From positions 1 through 10,490 of the forward strand of contig JANXTN010000012.1 in NCBI GenBank assembly GCA_025352435.1: a stretch of DNA of 10,490 nucleotides, written 5' to 3'. The translations under genes and the position numbers were made by a program. Numbering within the stretch: position 1 is the first letter of the stretch; every line of letters begins with the position of its first letter. Under the pieces are notes generated by a model. The model was not told the DNA's origin, did no database searches, and saw only the letters and a program-made list of their open reading frames with translations. Source of the stretch: Ferruginibacter sp. (GTDB lineage: Bacteria; Bacteroidota; Bacteroidia; Chitinophagales; Chitinophagaceae). This document shows, in pieces, positions 1-7,594 of the stretch.

Positions 1-1038
1 GATGAGAAATCACTTGTGCAAACAATTGTAGATACCCGTGCAGAATTTGCAAATGCACAGAGTGATTTTGAAATAGATTTTTGTGATGTAAAAGGACAGG
101 AAAATATAAAACGAGCATTGGAAATTGCTGCAGCAGGCGGCCACAACGCAATATTAATAGGGCCTCCGGGTGCTGGTAAAACAATGCTGGCAAAAAGATT
201 GCCTACTATTTTACCTCCCCTTAGTTTGCACGAAGCATTAGAAACAACAAAAATACACAGTGTTGCAGGCAAGCTTCCGGAGAATGCAACGATCGTAAGT
301 AAGCGCCCGTTTCGGAGTCCGCATCATACAATTTCGGACGTTGCGTTGGTCGGTGGTGGTGGCAATCCACAGCCGGGTGAAATTTCACTAGCACACAATG
401 GTGTTCTTTTTTTAGATGAATTACCGGAGTTTAAAAGAACGGTTTTAGAAGTTATGCGTCAGCCAATGGAAGAAAGAAAAGTAACCATCAGCCGTGCAAA
501 AGTTGCATTGGATTTTCCTGCAAGTTTTATGTTGATTGCTTCTATGAACCCCTGCCCTTGCGGCTATTTTAATCATCCTGATAGAGAATGTACTTGCGGA
601 CCCGGCATCGTTCAAAGATATTTAAATAAAATATCGGGGCCTTTGTTAGATAGAATAGATCTGCATGTTGAAGTTACACCCGTCGCATTTAGCGAAATGC
701 AATCAGCAAAAGAATTTGAAAAAAGTGAAGCAATTCGTGCGAGGGTAATTGCCGCAAGAGAAATACAGGCAACTCGTTACAAAGAAAATATCGGTGTTTA
801 CGCAAACGCACAGATCAGCAGCAAAACATTAAAAGAAGTTTGTGTTATCTCCACCGCAGGTGCTAATTTATTAAAGATTGCCATGGAGAAATTAAACCTT
901 TCTGCAAGAGCGTACGATCGTATTTTAAAAGTAAGCCGCACCATTGCTGACCTTGCTGCATCTCCCGACATTAAACCTGAACATCTTGCAGAAGCAATAC
1001 AGTATAGGAGTTTAGACAGAGAAGGCTGGGGCGGATAA
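1..1038 (+). CDS. YifB/ComM-family Mg-chelatase-like AAA+ ATPase, C-terminal part (5' end cut by window edge)
   Basis: The reading frame is open from base 1 (first residues DEKSL), so the GTG at 16 is not the start; 345 residues are visible. The family is usually about 500 residues, so about 160 N-terminal residues (the Lon-protease-like ChlI domain) lie upstream. Numbering from base 1, Walker A is GPPGAGKT (54-61) and Walker B is VLFLDE (135-140). The family's cysteine cluster CPCG...CTCG spans 185-200, and the C-terminal Mg-chelatase helical domain with SARAYDRILKVSRTIADL spans about 301-318. Known role of the family: ComM is a hexameric helicase that promotes branch migration during integration of transformed DNA. 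YifB homologues occur in many bacteria without proven competence, so the role here is inferred. It converges with the gene on its right across 33 bases that hold a heptad repeat rather than a visible terminator. Confidence 0.93.
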   Translation, partial: DEKSLVQTIVDTRAEFANAQSDFEIDFCDVKGQENIKRALEIAAAGGHNAILIGPPGAGKTMLAKRLPTILPPLSLHEALETTKIHSVAGKLPENATIVSKRPFRSPHHTISDVALVGGGGNPQPGEISLAHNGVLFLDELPEFKRTVLEVMRQPMEERKVTISRAKVALDFPASFMLIASMNPCPCGYFNHPDRECTCGPGIVQRYLNKISGPLLDRIDLHVEVTPVAFSEMQSAKEFEKSEAIRARVIAAREIQATRYKENIGVYANAQISSKTLKEVCVISTAGANLLKIAMEKLNLSARAYDRILKVSRTIADLAASPDIKPEHLAEAIQYRSLDREGWGG

Positions 1039-1080
1039 GGGGATTTTAGATTGGCGATTTTAGATTTAAGATTATTTTAG
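1039..1080. repeat. Degenerate 7-base tandem array between convergent genes
   Basis: Starting at 1042 the sequence divides into five consecutive 7-base units: GATTTTA, GATTGGC, GATTTTA, GATTTAA, GATTATT (1042-1076). The 11-mer GATTTTAGATT occurs twice, 14 bases apart (1042-1052 and 1056-1066). The array starts 3 bases after the yifB-like stop codon and its last unit covers the stop codon (1072-1074) of the opposing gene. No stem-loop terminator is visible in this gap. The origin of the array is unknown. Confidence 0.7.
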
Positions 1081-2202
1081 AGCTTCTTCAGAAACATTTG
1101 GTAAAGCATGTTCTTTTCTTTTTTTTCTTAATGACCATATCTCTCCTTTGTCTCGTGTTGGTACCTGATCCCCAATTAGTTTACCCCAAGGTTTCATATC
1201 CGGTAGTCTGTCAAAAATTATTTTTAAGATGGCCAGAAAAGGAATTGACAAAAACATACCTGCCACACCCCACAACGCACCACCTAGTAATACTACCACT
1301 ACAGAAAAGAACGCATTAATTTTCACTCTGGATGATACAAGAAAGGGAACCAGAAAGTGATTATCGATAAATTGTATTGCACCATATGCAGCCAGTATTA
1401 GTAACTGAGTCGTAAAACCATCTTTGGTAACTGATGCAATGATGATTGGTAATAAAATCGCAATTATACCTCCAATGTAAGGAAGCATGTTTAACAAAGC
1501 ACCTAATACTCCCAACAATACCGCATACTGAACACCTAAAATAAGTAATGCAACGGTATTCAGAACAGCAACCACGAGCGCTTCAAGTAAAAGTCCAACC
1601 ATATAACTTTGTATAGCAGCCTTGGTTTCAGTCATTACATCAGAAACCTTTTCCGAATTTTCTTCTGCAAAAATTTCATGAAAAAAGTTGACGATTAATT
1701 TTTTATAAAACAAAAGGAAAAATACATAAACCGGAACTAAAAATATAAGTCCTAATGTTCCCAAAAAACCACCCAATGCGCTACCGAAAAAAGACTTACT
1801 TCCATTTAGTGCATCGCTGATAACTTTTTGTTGTTTAACTACTGGCACATTAAATTTAGTTGCTATCCAATTATGCAAAGTCATTAAATGCTCGTTGAAT
1901 TTTGCTTTCAGCACCGGAAGATTATCCCCAAAATTCATTACCTGAGAACTGATAAAATAAATAATTCCGCCTACAATAACCATTGCCAGTAAAAGTGATA
2001 TCGCAATAGCCAGTATTCGTTTAACGCCAAGTCGTTGCAATTTTCCAACAAGCGGATTCAATAAAATGGCAATAATAAGTGCAAAAGCAATCGGAGCCAG
2101 TATACTTTTCAAAGTAAACAAAGCAAATGTGATAAGCATTAGCCCGAAAATAATCACTGTGCTTTTAAGGTAAAAAGGATATTGCTTTGTAGAAATGTTC
2201 AT
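1072..2202 (-). CDS. AI-2E/PerM-family (UPF0118) integral membrane transporter
   Basis: The 376-residue protein has the layout of the AI-2E family. Hydrophobic segments lie at about 12-30, 34-52 and 62-84, then comes a soluble region (about 90-138) and a helix at 143-166. Further helices lie at about 200-222, 225-258 (two), 263-280 and 300-327. The family signature LNMLPYIGG is at 238-246. The typical final block, QFIDNHFLVPFLVSSRVKIN followed by a GGALWGVAGMFLSIP-like stretch, spans about 277-321. The basic tail (about 356-364) is cytoplasmic by the positive-inside rule. Despite the family name, members include autoinducer-2 exporters, Na+/H+ antiporters and proteins of unknown substrate, so no substrate is assigned. 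It is transcribed alone, divergently from the ABC transporter gene across 185 bases, with no convincing TAnnTTTG element upstream. The ATG at 2202 directly precedes the first helix, which supports this start. Confidence 0.9.
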   Translation of the reverse strand: MNISTKQYPFYLKSTVIIFGLMLITFALFTLKSILAPIAFALIIAILLNPLVGKLQRLGVKRILAIAISLLLAMVIVGGIIYFISSQVMNFGDNLPVLKAKFNEHLMTLHNWIATKFNVPVVKQQKVISDALNGSKSFFGSALGGFLGTLGLIFLVPVYVFFLLFYKKLIVNFFHEIFAEENSEKVSDVMTETKAAIQSYMVGLLLEALVVAVLNTVALLILGVQYAVLLGVLGALLNMLPYIGGIIAILLPIIIASVTKDGFTTQLLILAAYGAIQFIDNHFLVPFLVSSRVKINAFFSVVVVLLGGALWGVAGMFLSIPFLAILKIIFDRLPDMKPWGKLIGDQVPTRDKGEIWSLRKKRKEHALPNVSEEALK

Positions 2203-2387
2203 GAAGCAGGTTTGAAAGTATAATAAATTAATTTTTTCAAGTTATTGAACGTACAACATAAATGCCAAATAAGCAACCAATGTAAAACTATTCATTTAAC
2301 ATTCATGCCTTTCAGTCATTTTTTACGAAGTTGCATTCAATTTGATGTTGCAACAAGAACATTTCTGCATTAACCATAACTAATACG
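2203..2387. other. Divergent intergenic region with no confident promoter
   Basis: This A+T-rich spacer separates the minus-strand transporter gene and the plus-strand ABC operon. The best plus-strand candidate is TCAATTTG at 2337-2344, one mismatch from TAnnTTTG, without a good upstream TTTG. It lies in the spacer of a 6-base inverted repeat, GTTGCA (2330-2335) and TGCAAC (2349-2354), which could be an operator. No RNA gene or small reading frame was recognised. Confidence 0.4.
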
Positions 2388-4178
2388 ATGAAATTATTAT
2401 TAAAATACCTTCAGCCTTACAGAGGGCTTATGATTTTTACTCTTTTATTAGCTGCTATTAATATCAGCTTTTCTTTGATAGATCCAATCATTCTGGGCAA
2501 GCTGGTAAACCTTGCTGGTGCGCATCAAAAGCCGGGTAGCGCTATGAGTAGCCACGATTTTTTCTTTTCATTTTCAAAACCATATTATGGTGTAGCGGCA
2601 TTGTTGCTGGCTTCTATAACCGTAGCAATGGTAAGCAGAATAGCAAAAGCATTTCAGGATTATTTTTTGACAACCATTACACAAAAATTTGGTGCTACTG
2701 TGTTTACTGATGGGTTGCAACATGCTATGAAACTTCCTTATCAGGATTTTGAAGACCAGCGCAGCGGGGAAACACTAAGCATACTTTCGAAAGTTAGAAT
2801 AGATACAGAAAAATTTATTGCAGCTTTTATAAATATTCTTTTCCCCGTTGTGGTAGGAATTATTATTGTGGCAGTTTATTCTACCAGAATTGATGCAAAA
2901 CTTCCGTTCATCTATTTTGGCGGCATTATTCTCTTGATTGTAATCACAAATTTGTTAAGCAAAAAAATAAAATCAATACAAAAAAGAATTGTAGCGGAAA
3001 CAACATCTCTTGCAGGTGCCACAACGGAATCATTAAGAAATATTGAATTAGTAAAAAGTCTCGGACTTACAGGGCAGGAAGTAAAAAGATTAAATAAAAA
3101 TACTTTTAAAATTTTAGGTCTGGAACTGAACAAAGTAAAACGTACTCGAACAATCAGTTTTATACAGGGCACGTTTGTAAACACTTTGCGGCAGGTAATA
3201 TTATTTATGTTGATGTACTTGATTTTTAAAAATGATATGAACGCTGGTCAACTGGTGACGATGCAGGTATTTTCATTTTTTGTTTTTGGACCATTGCAGG
3301 AAATCGGGAATATAATTGTCTCATACAGAGAAGCCGAAGCCTCATTAAATAATTTTGATGCATTGATGATGAAAGCGCCGGAACCAACTGCTGAAAATCC
3401 TACACATATAGGCTTTATTAACTCTTTACATTTTGATCATGTTGGTTTTAAACACCAAACCGCGTCGGTAAAGGCAATTGATGACATTAGTTTTACCGCA
3501 ACTATTGGTGAAACAATTGCATTCGTTGGGCCATCAGGTAGTGGTAAATCCACCTTAATGAAATTGTTGGTGGGCCTTTACAGACCACAGGATGGAAGAA
3601 TTTTGTACAATGGTATTGAAGAAAAAAATATAAGTTTTGAAGACCTACGCAGCCAGGTGGGTTTTGTAACACAGGATACAAATTTGTTTAGCGGCAGCAT
3701 AAGAGAAAATTTGTCTTTTGTAAACCCAAGTGCTACCGAGGAAGAAATGAACGAAGTACTCGTAAAAGCGAGTGCCACCAATCTTTTAGCAAAAGCTGAA
3801 AAAGGTTTAGATACGATGTTGGGAGAAGGCGGCTTAAAATTATCCGGTGGAGAAAAACAAAGAATATCCATTGCACGTGCATTGATACGCAAACCAAAAC
3901 TGCTCATTTTTGATGAGGCAACTTCCGCATTGGATTCTCTTACAGAAGAAGAAATAACAGATACCATCAGGGATATTTCAGCATTAAAAGAACAGATAAC
4001 AATTTTGATAGCTCACAGGCTGAGTACGATTATGCATGCAGATAGAATTTATGTTTTGGAAAAAGGTGAAGTGGTAGAAACAGGAACGCATGAGTCTTTA
4101 TTGGAAGAAAAAGGTTTGTATTATGCCATGTGGCGCCAGCAGATTGGTGAAAGAAAAAAACTAACAGCAAAAGTTTAA
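2388..4178 (+). CDS. ABC transporter half-transporter, fused permease and ATPase (type IV exporter fold, MsbA/LmrA-like)
   Basis: The 596-residue protein has an N-terminal transmembrane domain (about 1-320) and a C-terminal nucleotide-binding domain (about 345-590), the usual size for a homo- or heterodimeric exporter subunit. Hydrophobic helices lie at about 13-33, 66-86, 148-166, 172-190, 265-282 and 288-312. ATPase motifs are complete: Walker A GPSGSGKS (381-388), Q-loop Gln429, signature LSGGEKQ (485-491), Walker B LLIFDE with catalytic Glu510, D-loop SALD (513-516) and switch His543. A full catalytic set suggests it can work as a homodimer. Substrate cannot be read from the sequence; lipids, drugs or peptides are all possible. 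The ATG at 2388 gives a typical N-terminus (KLLLKYLQPYRG). It is the first gene of a run with SemiSWEET (3-base gap) and DUF983 (1-base gap), so the three are probably co-transcribed. Confidence 0.95.
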   Translation: MKLLLKYLQPYRGLMIFTLLLAAINISFSLIDPIILGKLVNLAGAHQKPGSAMSSHDFFFSFSKPYYGVAALLLASITVAMVSRIAKAFQDYFLTTITQKFGATVFTDGLQHAMKLPYQDFEDQRSGETLSILSKVRIDTEKFIAAFINILFPVVVGIIIVAVYSTRIDAKLPFIYFGGIILLIVITNLLSKKIKSIQKRIVAETTSLAGATTESLRNIELVKSLGLTGQEVKRLNKNTFKILGLELNKVKRTRTISFIQGTFVNTLRQVILFMLMYLIFKNDMNAGQLVTMQVFSFFVFGPLQEIGNIIVSYREAEASLNNFDALMMKAPEPTAENPTHIGFINSLHFDHVGFKHQTASVKAIDDISFTATIGETIAFVGPSGSGKSTLMKLLVGLYRPQDGRILYNGIEEKNISFEDLRSQVGFVTQDTNLFSGSIRENLSFVNPSATEEEMNEVLVKASATNLLAKAEKGLDTMLGEGGLKLSGGEKQRISIARALIRKPKLLIFDEATSALDSLTEEEITDTIRDISALKEQITILIAHRLSTIMHADRIYVLEKGEVVETGTHESLLEEKGLYYAMWRQQIGERKKLTAKV

Positions 4179-4181
4179 GTA

Positions 4182-4442
4182 ATGGATATAATAAACCTTG
4201 TAGGAGCAGCAGGCGGCATTGTTTCCTCCATAACTTTTTTACCACAGTTAATAAAAATATGGGAAACCAAATCAGCAAAAGATTTGAGTATGGTCACCTT
4301 GATGTTTCTTGTTTTAAATGTTTCGTTGTGGTTGCTTTATGGCATACTTACTAATCTATACCCCATCATCATCACAAATGGCCTTGTTCTTTCAATGGTT
4401 TTTATAATGGTTTATTTTAAACTCACTTTTAAGGAACAATAA
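4182..4442 (+). CDS. SemiSWEET-family sugar transporter (MtN3/PQ-loop)
   Basis: This 86-residue protein has three predicted membrane helices (about 4-23, 36-56, 60-80), the size and layout of bacterial SemiSWEETs, which dimerise to form a six-helix facilitator. The PQ-loop motif FLPQ is at 19-22, followed by the typical segment IKIWETKSAKDLS (24-36). Trp50 and Asn66 match, in spacing and context, the Trp/Asn pair that contacts sugar in characterised SemiSWEETs (family knowledge recalled, not aligned here). The likely function is passive movement of a mono- or disaccharide across the inner membrane; which sugar is not determinable. It starts 3 bases after the ABC transporter stop and ends 1 base before the DUF983 start, without a Shine-Dalgarno sequence, so translation is likely coupled. 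Confidence 0.9.
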   Translation: MDIINLVGAAGGIVSSITFLPQLIKIWETKSAKDLSMVTLMFLVLNVSLWLLYGILTNLYPIIITNGLVLSMVFIMVYFKLTFKEQ

Positions 4443-4443
4443 A

Positions 4444-4890
4444 ATGGGAACAGAAACTTCTCCACCCAAACCAAATGGATTGTGGAGCATGCTTACAATG
4501 AAATGCCCAAGGTGTAGGCGTGGAGAAATGTTTTCTAATAACAGTGCTTACAGAAAATTGTCATTGAAAAATATTTTTGCCATGCCTGATAATTGTCCTG
4601 AATGTGGCCAAAAATATGATATGGAACCCGGCTTTTGGTATGGTACAAGTTATGTGAGTTATGCGCTTACCGTTGCATTATCGGTAGCAACATTTGTGGC
4701 GTGGGTAGTATTAATTGGTGTTTCAGTAAGAGAAGGGGATACCAGAATTTTTTGGTGGCTTGGTATCAATGCAGTCATTTTAATTGTTGCCCAACCATGG
4801 CTCATGCGCATAAGCAGGGTGCTTTATATTCGCTTTTTTGTGAGTTATGATAAGGATTATAAAAAGACAAGGCCAAAGGAATTTGAGTAG
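4444..4890 (+). CDS. DUF983 family zinc-ribbon membrane protein
   Basis: The 148-residue protein begins with two cysteine pairs, CPRC (21-24) and CPEC (51-54), that would form a cytoplasmic zinc ribbon. The block DMEPGFWYGTSYVSYA (59-74) leads into two membrane helices (about 69-93 and 101-123), and the tail is charged. This arrangement is that of DUF983, common in Bacteroidota and alphaproteobacteria, with no established biochemical role. In some other genomes it neighbours respiratory genes; here it is the last member of a run with an ABC exporter and a SemiSWEET carrier, which gives no firm functional clue. Its TAG stop at 4888-4890 shares its last base with the first unit of a 7-base repeat array. 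Confidence 0.88.
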   Translation: MGTETSPPKPNGLWSMLTMKCPRCRRGEMFSNNSAYRKLSLKNIFAMPDNCPECGQKYDMEPGFWYGTSYVSYALTVALSVATFVAWVVLIGVSVREGDTRIFWWLGINAVILIVAQPWLMRISRVLYIRFFVSYDKDYKKTRPKEFE

Positions 4891-4917
4891 TGAATTGTGA
4901 AATGTGAATGGTCAATA
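4890..4917. repeat. Degenerate 7-base tandem array directly after DUF983
   Basis: Four consecutive 7-base units are visible: GTGAATT (4890-4896), GTGAAAT (4897-4903), GTGAATG (4904-4910), GTCAATA (4911-4917). The first base is the G of the DUF983 TAG stop. The period matches the arrays at 1042, 4994 and 9822, but the unit sequence differs. Confidence 0.7.
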
Positions 4918-4955
4918 GCCTACGATTATTTTAATTAATATCCAGCTTCATTATC

Positions 4956-4989
4956 ACAGGATTTACATTATTCTTTTATAAAATCCTGT
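4956..4989. terminator. Possible weak hairpin terminator between convergent genes
   Basis: A perfect 9-base inverted repeat, ACAGGATTT (4956-4964) and AAATCCTGT (4981-4989), encloses a 16-base loop between the convergent DUF983 and receptor genes. The stem contains only four G-C pairs. The nearest T-run on the plus strand is at 5006-5012, not directly after the stem, so it may be a repeat hairpin or weak terminator rather than a canonical rho-independent one. Confidence 0.4.
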
Positions 4990-5007
4990 CACTCGTAATA
5001 CGTAATT
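4987..5007. repeat. Short 7-base repeat array next to the receptor stop codon
   Basis: Units CGTAATA (4994-5000) and CGTAATT (5001-5007) are adjacent, with a diverged unit TGTCACT (4987-4993) before them. The array ends 3 bases from the stop codon (5011-5013) of the minus-strand receptor gene. Only two units are well conserved, so support is weaker than for the other arrays. Confidence 0.5.
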
Positions 5008-5010
5008 TTT

Positions 5011-7416
5011 TTATGCTTTCTTCAAATTAAGAACTAACGGTACATTCACTTTCACACTAAAATTTCTTCCCATATTAAATACACCGTTTCGACCTGTAAC
5101 CAAATTTTGAGGAGCATATTTCAATCTACTTAAATGGCTTTGGTAAGCAATATCAGTTATATTATTTGCAGAGAAATTTATTACAAATAATGTCTTTCCT
5201 TTTTTACTCAACACATCAGTTCCAATACCTGCATTAAACAGAGTATAGCCCGGCGTTTGAGTCTCTGTATCAAATGCAGTGAATGCATGTGTTTGTCTAA
5301 ATGTGTTATCCATTTCCAGTTTCACATATAAGTTGCCAAGTGTTTTTCCAGTCTTTTTAAAATCTCCTCTTAACTCAGTAAGCAATTTGGTTGCAGGAAT
5401 AAATGGCAGGTTTCTGCTGCCTTCAATTTCTTCCTTTAATACTCCCCTCACAAACGAAAATGTATTTTGAAAATGTAACCAATCGATAGGGTGTGGATGT
5501 ATATCCAGTGTAGCTTCTATGCCTGCAAGTAAAGCTTTTCTTTGTTCAAACTTAAATGCTGCAAGATCTTCACCATTAGCATGTATGGTTGAATCGCCGC
5601 CTGTTACAGCTTTTAGCTTTCTGTAAAAAATAAAATTGCTGAAGGAATTTACATATCCTGCAAGATTAAAAGAAACATGTTGGCTATTCAATTCCACAGA
5701 AGCATCGGCCTGAGTACTTACTTCACTTTTCAAATTTGCATTGCCATATTCATAGCGTATGGTTCCTTCATGTGCCCCATTACTCGCAAGCTCAGGAATA
5801 CTCGGAGCTCTAAACGCCCGGGCAATATTTAGTTTAAGGTTCACATTTTTGCTTGCCTCATAAGTAAGCCCTGCACTACCGGAAAAGTTTTTAAAATCTT
5901 TCTTAAATCCGCTTCCTTTAACCGCACCATTATCATCAATCAAAGCCGCTGTGGTAATATTTCTTACGTCAAACCTTGCGCCGCCGCTGATATTAAGTTT
6001 GTTTATTTCTTTTTCTGCAAAGCCATAAAAACCAAAATCGTTAAGGGTATAGTTCGGAATCAATTGTCTGCTTCCTTTATTTAAATTTTTTTGATCCATA
6101 CCATTTACACCTATAGACGGCTTCCATCCATTGCTTTCTTTTAGGTGAAACTGTGCTGCATAAGTGGTGGTTTTTAAATCAAAAAATAACCCTTGCCGAG
6201 AAGGTTTATCTATATCGCCAAACTCTTCCCGCCTGTTTTGCTGATAGCCAACATTGAGTGAAAGATTATTATTGCCTATTTTAAAATTATTATCCGTGGC
6301 TATTTTAAAATGACGAATATGTTGATAAGGAATTGATGGATTTGTACTTCTAAAATCTGCATCAGTGGCTTCTGTTTCATTTCCACCAGGCAGCATTTTA
6401 ATAAACTTTCCTTCAGCATTTCTGGCTCCCTCTATTAAGCCTGTTTTTAAATTGAAACTGCTTAGAAGTAAATGACTAAAACCCCAGGCACCATTATAAC
6501 CTACGTATCCGCCGGCGTTTTGCTCATTAAATTTTGAATTAAAAACATACCCGTCATATTTATTTTTATAATCTGCTGCTGCTTTATTTGTAGCATAAAC
6601 ATTCCAGTTAAAGCCATTTATATTTCCTGCTACATTTCCATATAAACTTCTTAGTCGGTTATTTGTCTGATAATTAGAACCCACATTTGCTTTAATCGTG
6701 TTTATTGCAGTGGGCACATTTGTAATGATATTTATTACACCACCCATTGCATCACTACCATACACTAACGATGCCGGACCTTTTAAAATTTCTATTTTAT
6801 TTACACTCGCTTCGTCTATTTCTATGCCATGCTCATCACCCCACTGCTGCCCTTCCTGACGAACGCCATCATTTAATGTGAGCACACGGTTATACCCCAA
6901 CCCACGAATAACAGGTTTTGAAATTGCCGGTCCCGTCGCTATGGATGACACACCTGCTTTTCTAGTGATAGCATCAATTACATTTGTGGAAGTGGTTTGT
7001 TGCAACTCTTCTTTCCTCATAACCGCCACCTGAAAAGGAACTTTTTTTAATTGCGATGCACGAGAAACTCCAGTTACAATCACGGCATTATTTTCTACCA
7101 CCGCTTCAGTTAATGAAATATCTTTTTTTGTATCTCCTTTAATAATTACTTGCTCTGCTTTAGTATTAAAACCTACATGCGAAAATTCTACAAGGTGATT
7201 TCCTTCAGAAATATTTCCAATAAAAAACTCTCCTGCTAGATTAGTAGTAGTTCCTGTTCTTGTATCAGATATATATACAGACACACCGCTTAATGGTTTG
7301 CCAGTAACTGCGTCCATTACTTTACCTGAAAAACTACCCTTTAATTTATGAGCTGGTTTTGCAGCAAAAAGGGTAAATGTGTTTAATAAAAAGAAAAGAA
7401 AAAATATTTTTTTCAT
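5011..7416 (-). CDS. TonB-dependent outer-membrane receptor with carboxypeptidase-regulatory-like N-terminal domain
   Basis: The predicted start at 7416 gives 801 residues. Residues 1-19 (MKKIFFLFFLLNTFTLFAA) form a signal peptide, followed by a CarboxypepD_reg-like beta domain (about 25-110) with GKVMDAVTGKPLSGVSVYI. The plug (about 120-235) contains PVIRGLGYNRVLTLNDGVR and VNKIEILKGPASLVYGSDAMGGVINI. A beta-barrel (about 240-801) contains the family motif ARAFRAPSIPELASNG. The reading frame extends 52 codons upstream, but that extension lacks signal-peptide character and covers the -7 promoter motif, so it is rejected. The protein would sit in the outer membrane and take up a ligand using TonB-ExbBD energy. 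There is no SusD partner, so it is not a polysaccharide-utilisation SusC. The plug loop with QWGDEHGIEID resembles metal-receptor-like members from memory, but the substrate is unassigned. Confidence 0.93.
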   Translation of the reverse strand: MKKIFFLFFLLNTFTLFAAKPAHKLKGSFSGKVMDAVTGKPLSGVSVYISDTRTGTTTNLAGEFFIGNISEGNHLVEFSHVGFNTKAEQVIIKGDTKKDISLTEAVVENNAVIVTGVSRASQLKKVPFQVAVMRKEELQQTTSTNVIDAITRKAGVSSIATGPAISKPVIRGLGYNRVLTLNDGVRQEGQQWGDEHGIEIDEASVNKIEILKGPASLVYGSDAMGGVINIITNVPTAINTIKANVGSNYQTNNRLRSLYGNVAGNINGFNWNVYATNKAAADYKNKYDGYVFNSKFNEQNAGGYVGYNGAWGFSHLLLSSFNLKTGLIEGARNAEGKFIKMLPGGNETEATDADFRSTNPSIPYQHIRHFKIATDNNFKIGNNNLSLNVGYQQNRREEFGDIDKPSRQGLFFDLKTTTYAAQFHLKESNGWKPSIGVNGMDQKNLNKGSRQLIPNYTLNDFGFYGFAEKEINKLNISGGARFDVRNITTAALIDDNGAVKGSGFKKDFKNFSGSAGLTYEASKNVNLKLNIARAFRAPSIPELASNGAHEGTIRYEYGNANLKSEVSTQADASVELNSQHVSFNLAGYVNSFSNFIFYRKLKAVTGGDSTIHANGEDLAAFKFEQRKALLAGIEATLDIHPHPIDWLHFQNTFSFVRGVLKEEIEGSRNLPFIPATKLLTELRGDFKKTGKTLGNLYVKLEMDNTFRQTHAFTAFDTETQTPGYTLFNAGIGTDVLSKKGKTLFVINFSANNITDIAYQSHLSRLKYAPQNLVTGRNGVFNMGRNFSVKVNVPLVLNLKKA

Positions 7417-7441
7417 CTGTGGATTTTTTGAAACTAGGTTG

Positions 7442-7449
7442 CAAATATA
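7442..7449 (-). promoter_or_regulatory. Bacteroidota-type -7 element for the TonB-dependent receptor
   Basis: The minus strand reads TATATTTG, an exact match to the Bacteroidota -7 consensus TAnnTTTG, ending 25 bases before the ATG at 7416. This predicts a transcript start near 7435 and a leader of roughly 20 bases. There is no clear -33 TTTG at the usual distance. The position excludes a translation start at 7572. Confidence 0.6.
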
Positions 7450-7470
7450 CAAAAGCAACGGTTTTTTATA

Positions 7471-7500
7471 AATGTATTTTTCTTTTTTAACACATACATT
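7471..7500. promoter_or_regulatory. Inverted repeat upstream of the receptor promoter, possible operator
   Basis: The arms AATGTAT (7471-7477) and ATACATT (7494-7500) are perfect 7-base complements separated by 16 bases, just upstream of the receptor -7 element. The position suits a regulator covering the -33 region. In A+T-rich spacer DNA such a pair can arise by chance. Confidence 0.3.
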
Positions 7501-7556
7501 AGTCTTATGAAAACGCTGAAAATTTGACTTTATTCCCTGACAAATTTTTACAAAAT

Positions 7557-7573
7557 AATGAAAATATTTCATT
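7557..7573. promoter_or_regulatory. Compact dyad between divergent receptor and hsp20 genes
   Basis: AATGAAA (7557-7563) and TTTCATT (7567-7573) form a perfect 7-base inverted repeat with a 3-base centre, a typical geometry for a dimeric regulator. It lies 21 bases upstream of the proposed sigma-54 element of hsp20 and about 107 bases upstream of the receptor -7 element. It could serve either gene; no regulator is identified. Confidence 0.35.
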
Positions 7574-7594
7574 CACTTAGTTCAAAAAATGCGG

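Noticed and set aside
16..18. GTG at 16 as the start of the YifB-like gene
   Set aside because: The frame is open upstream to base 1 and the family's N-terminal domain is missing, so the gene continues off the left edge.
1098..1319. Plus-strand open frame inside the AI-2E gene, and similar antisense frames in the ABC transporter, receptor, hsp20 and thiolase genes
   Set aside because: They run opposite to or in another frame of well-supported genes and have no recognisable protein features.
1072..2202. Autoinducer-2 export and quorum sensing suggested by the family name
   Set aside because: The family is functionally mixed and no lsr or luxS gene is nearby; only the family is called.
2337..2344. 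TCAATTTG as promoter for the ABC operon
   Set aside because: One mismatch in a key -7 position and no suitable -33 element; mentioned only as a weak candidate.
4890..5007. CRISPR-like array
   Set aside because: Units are 7 bases, contiguous and degenerate, without spacers; this is not a CRISPR.
5011..7416. Zinc or other metal receptor (ZnuD-like) assignment
   Set aside because: The plug loop is only reminiscent of such receptors, there is no His-rich loop or metal-regulator gene nearby, and no alignment could be run.
7417..7572. 52-residue N-terminal extension of the receptor gene
   Set aside because: It covers the predicted promoter, is not signal-like, and a clean signal peptide begins right after it.
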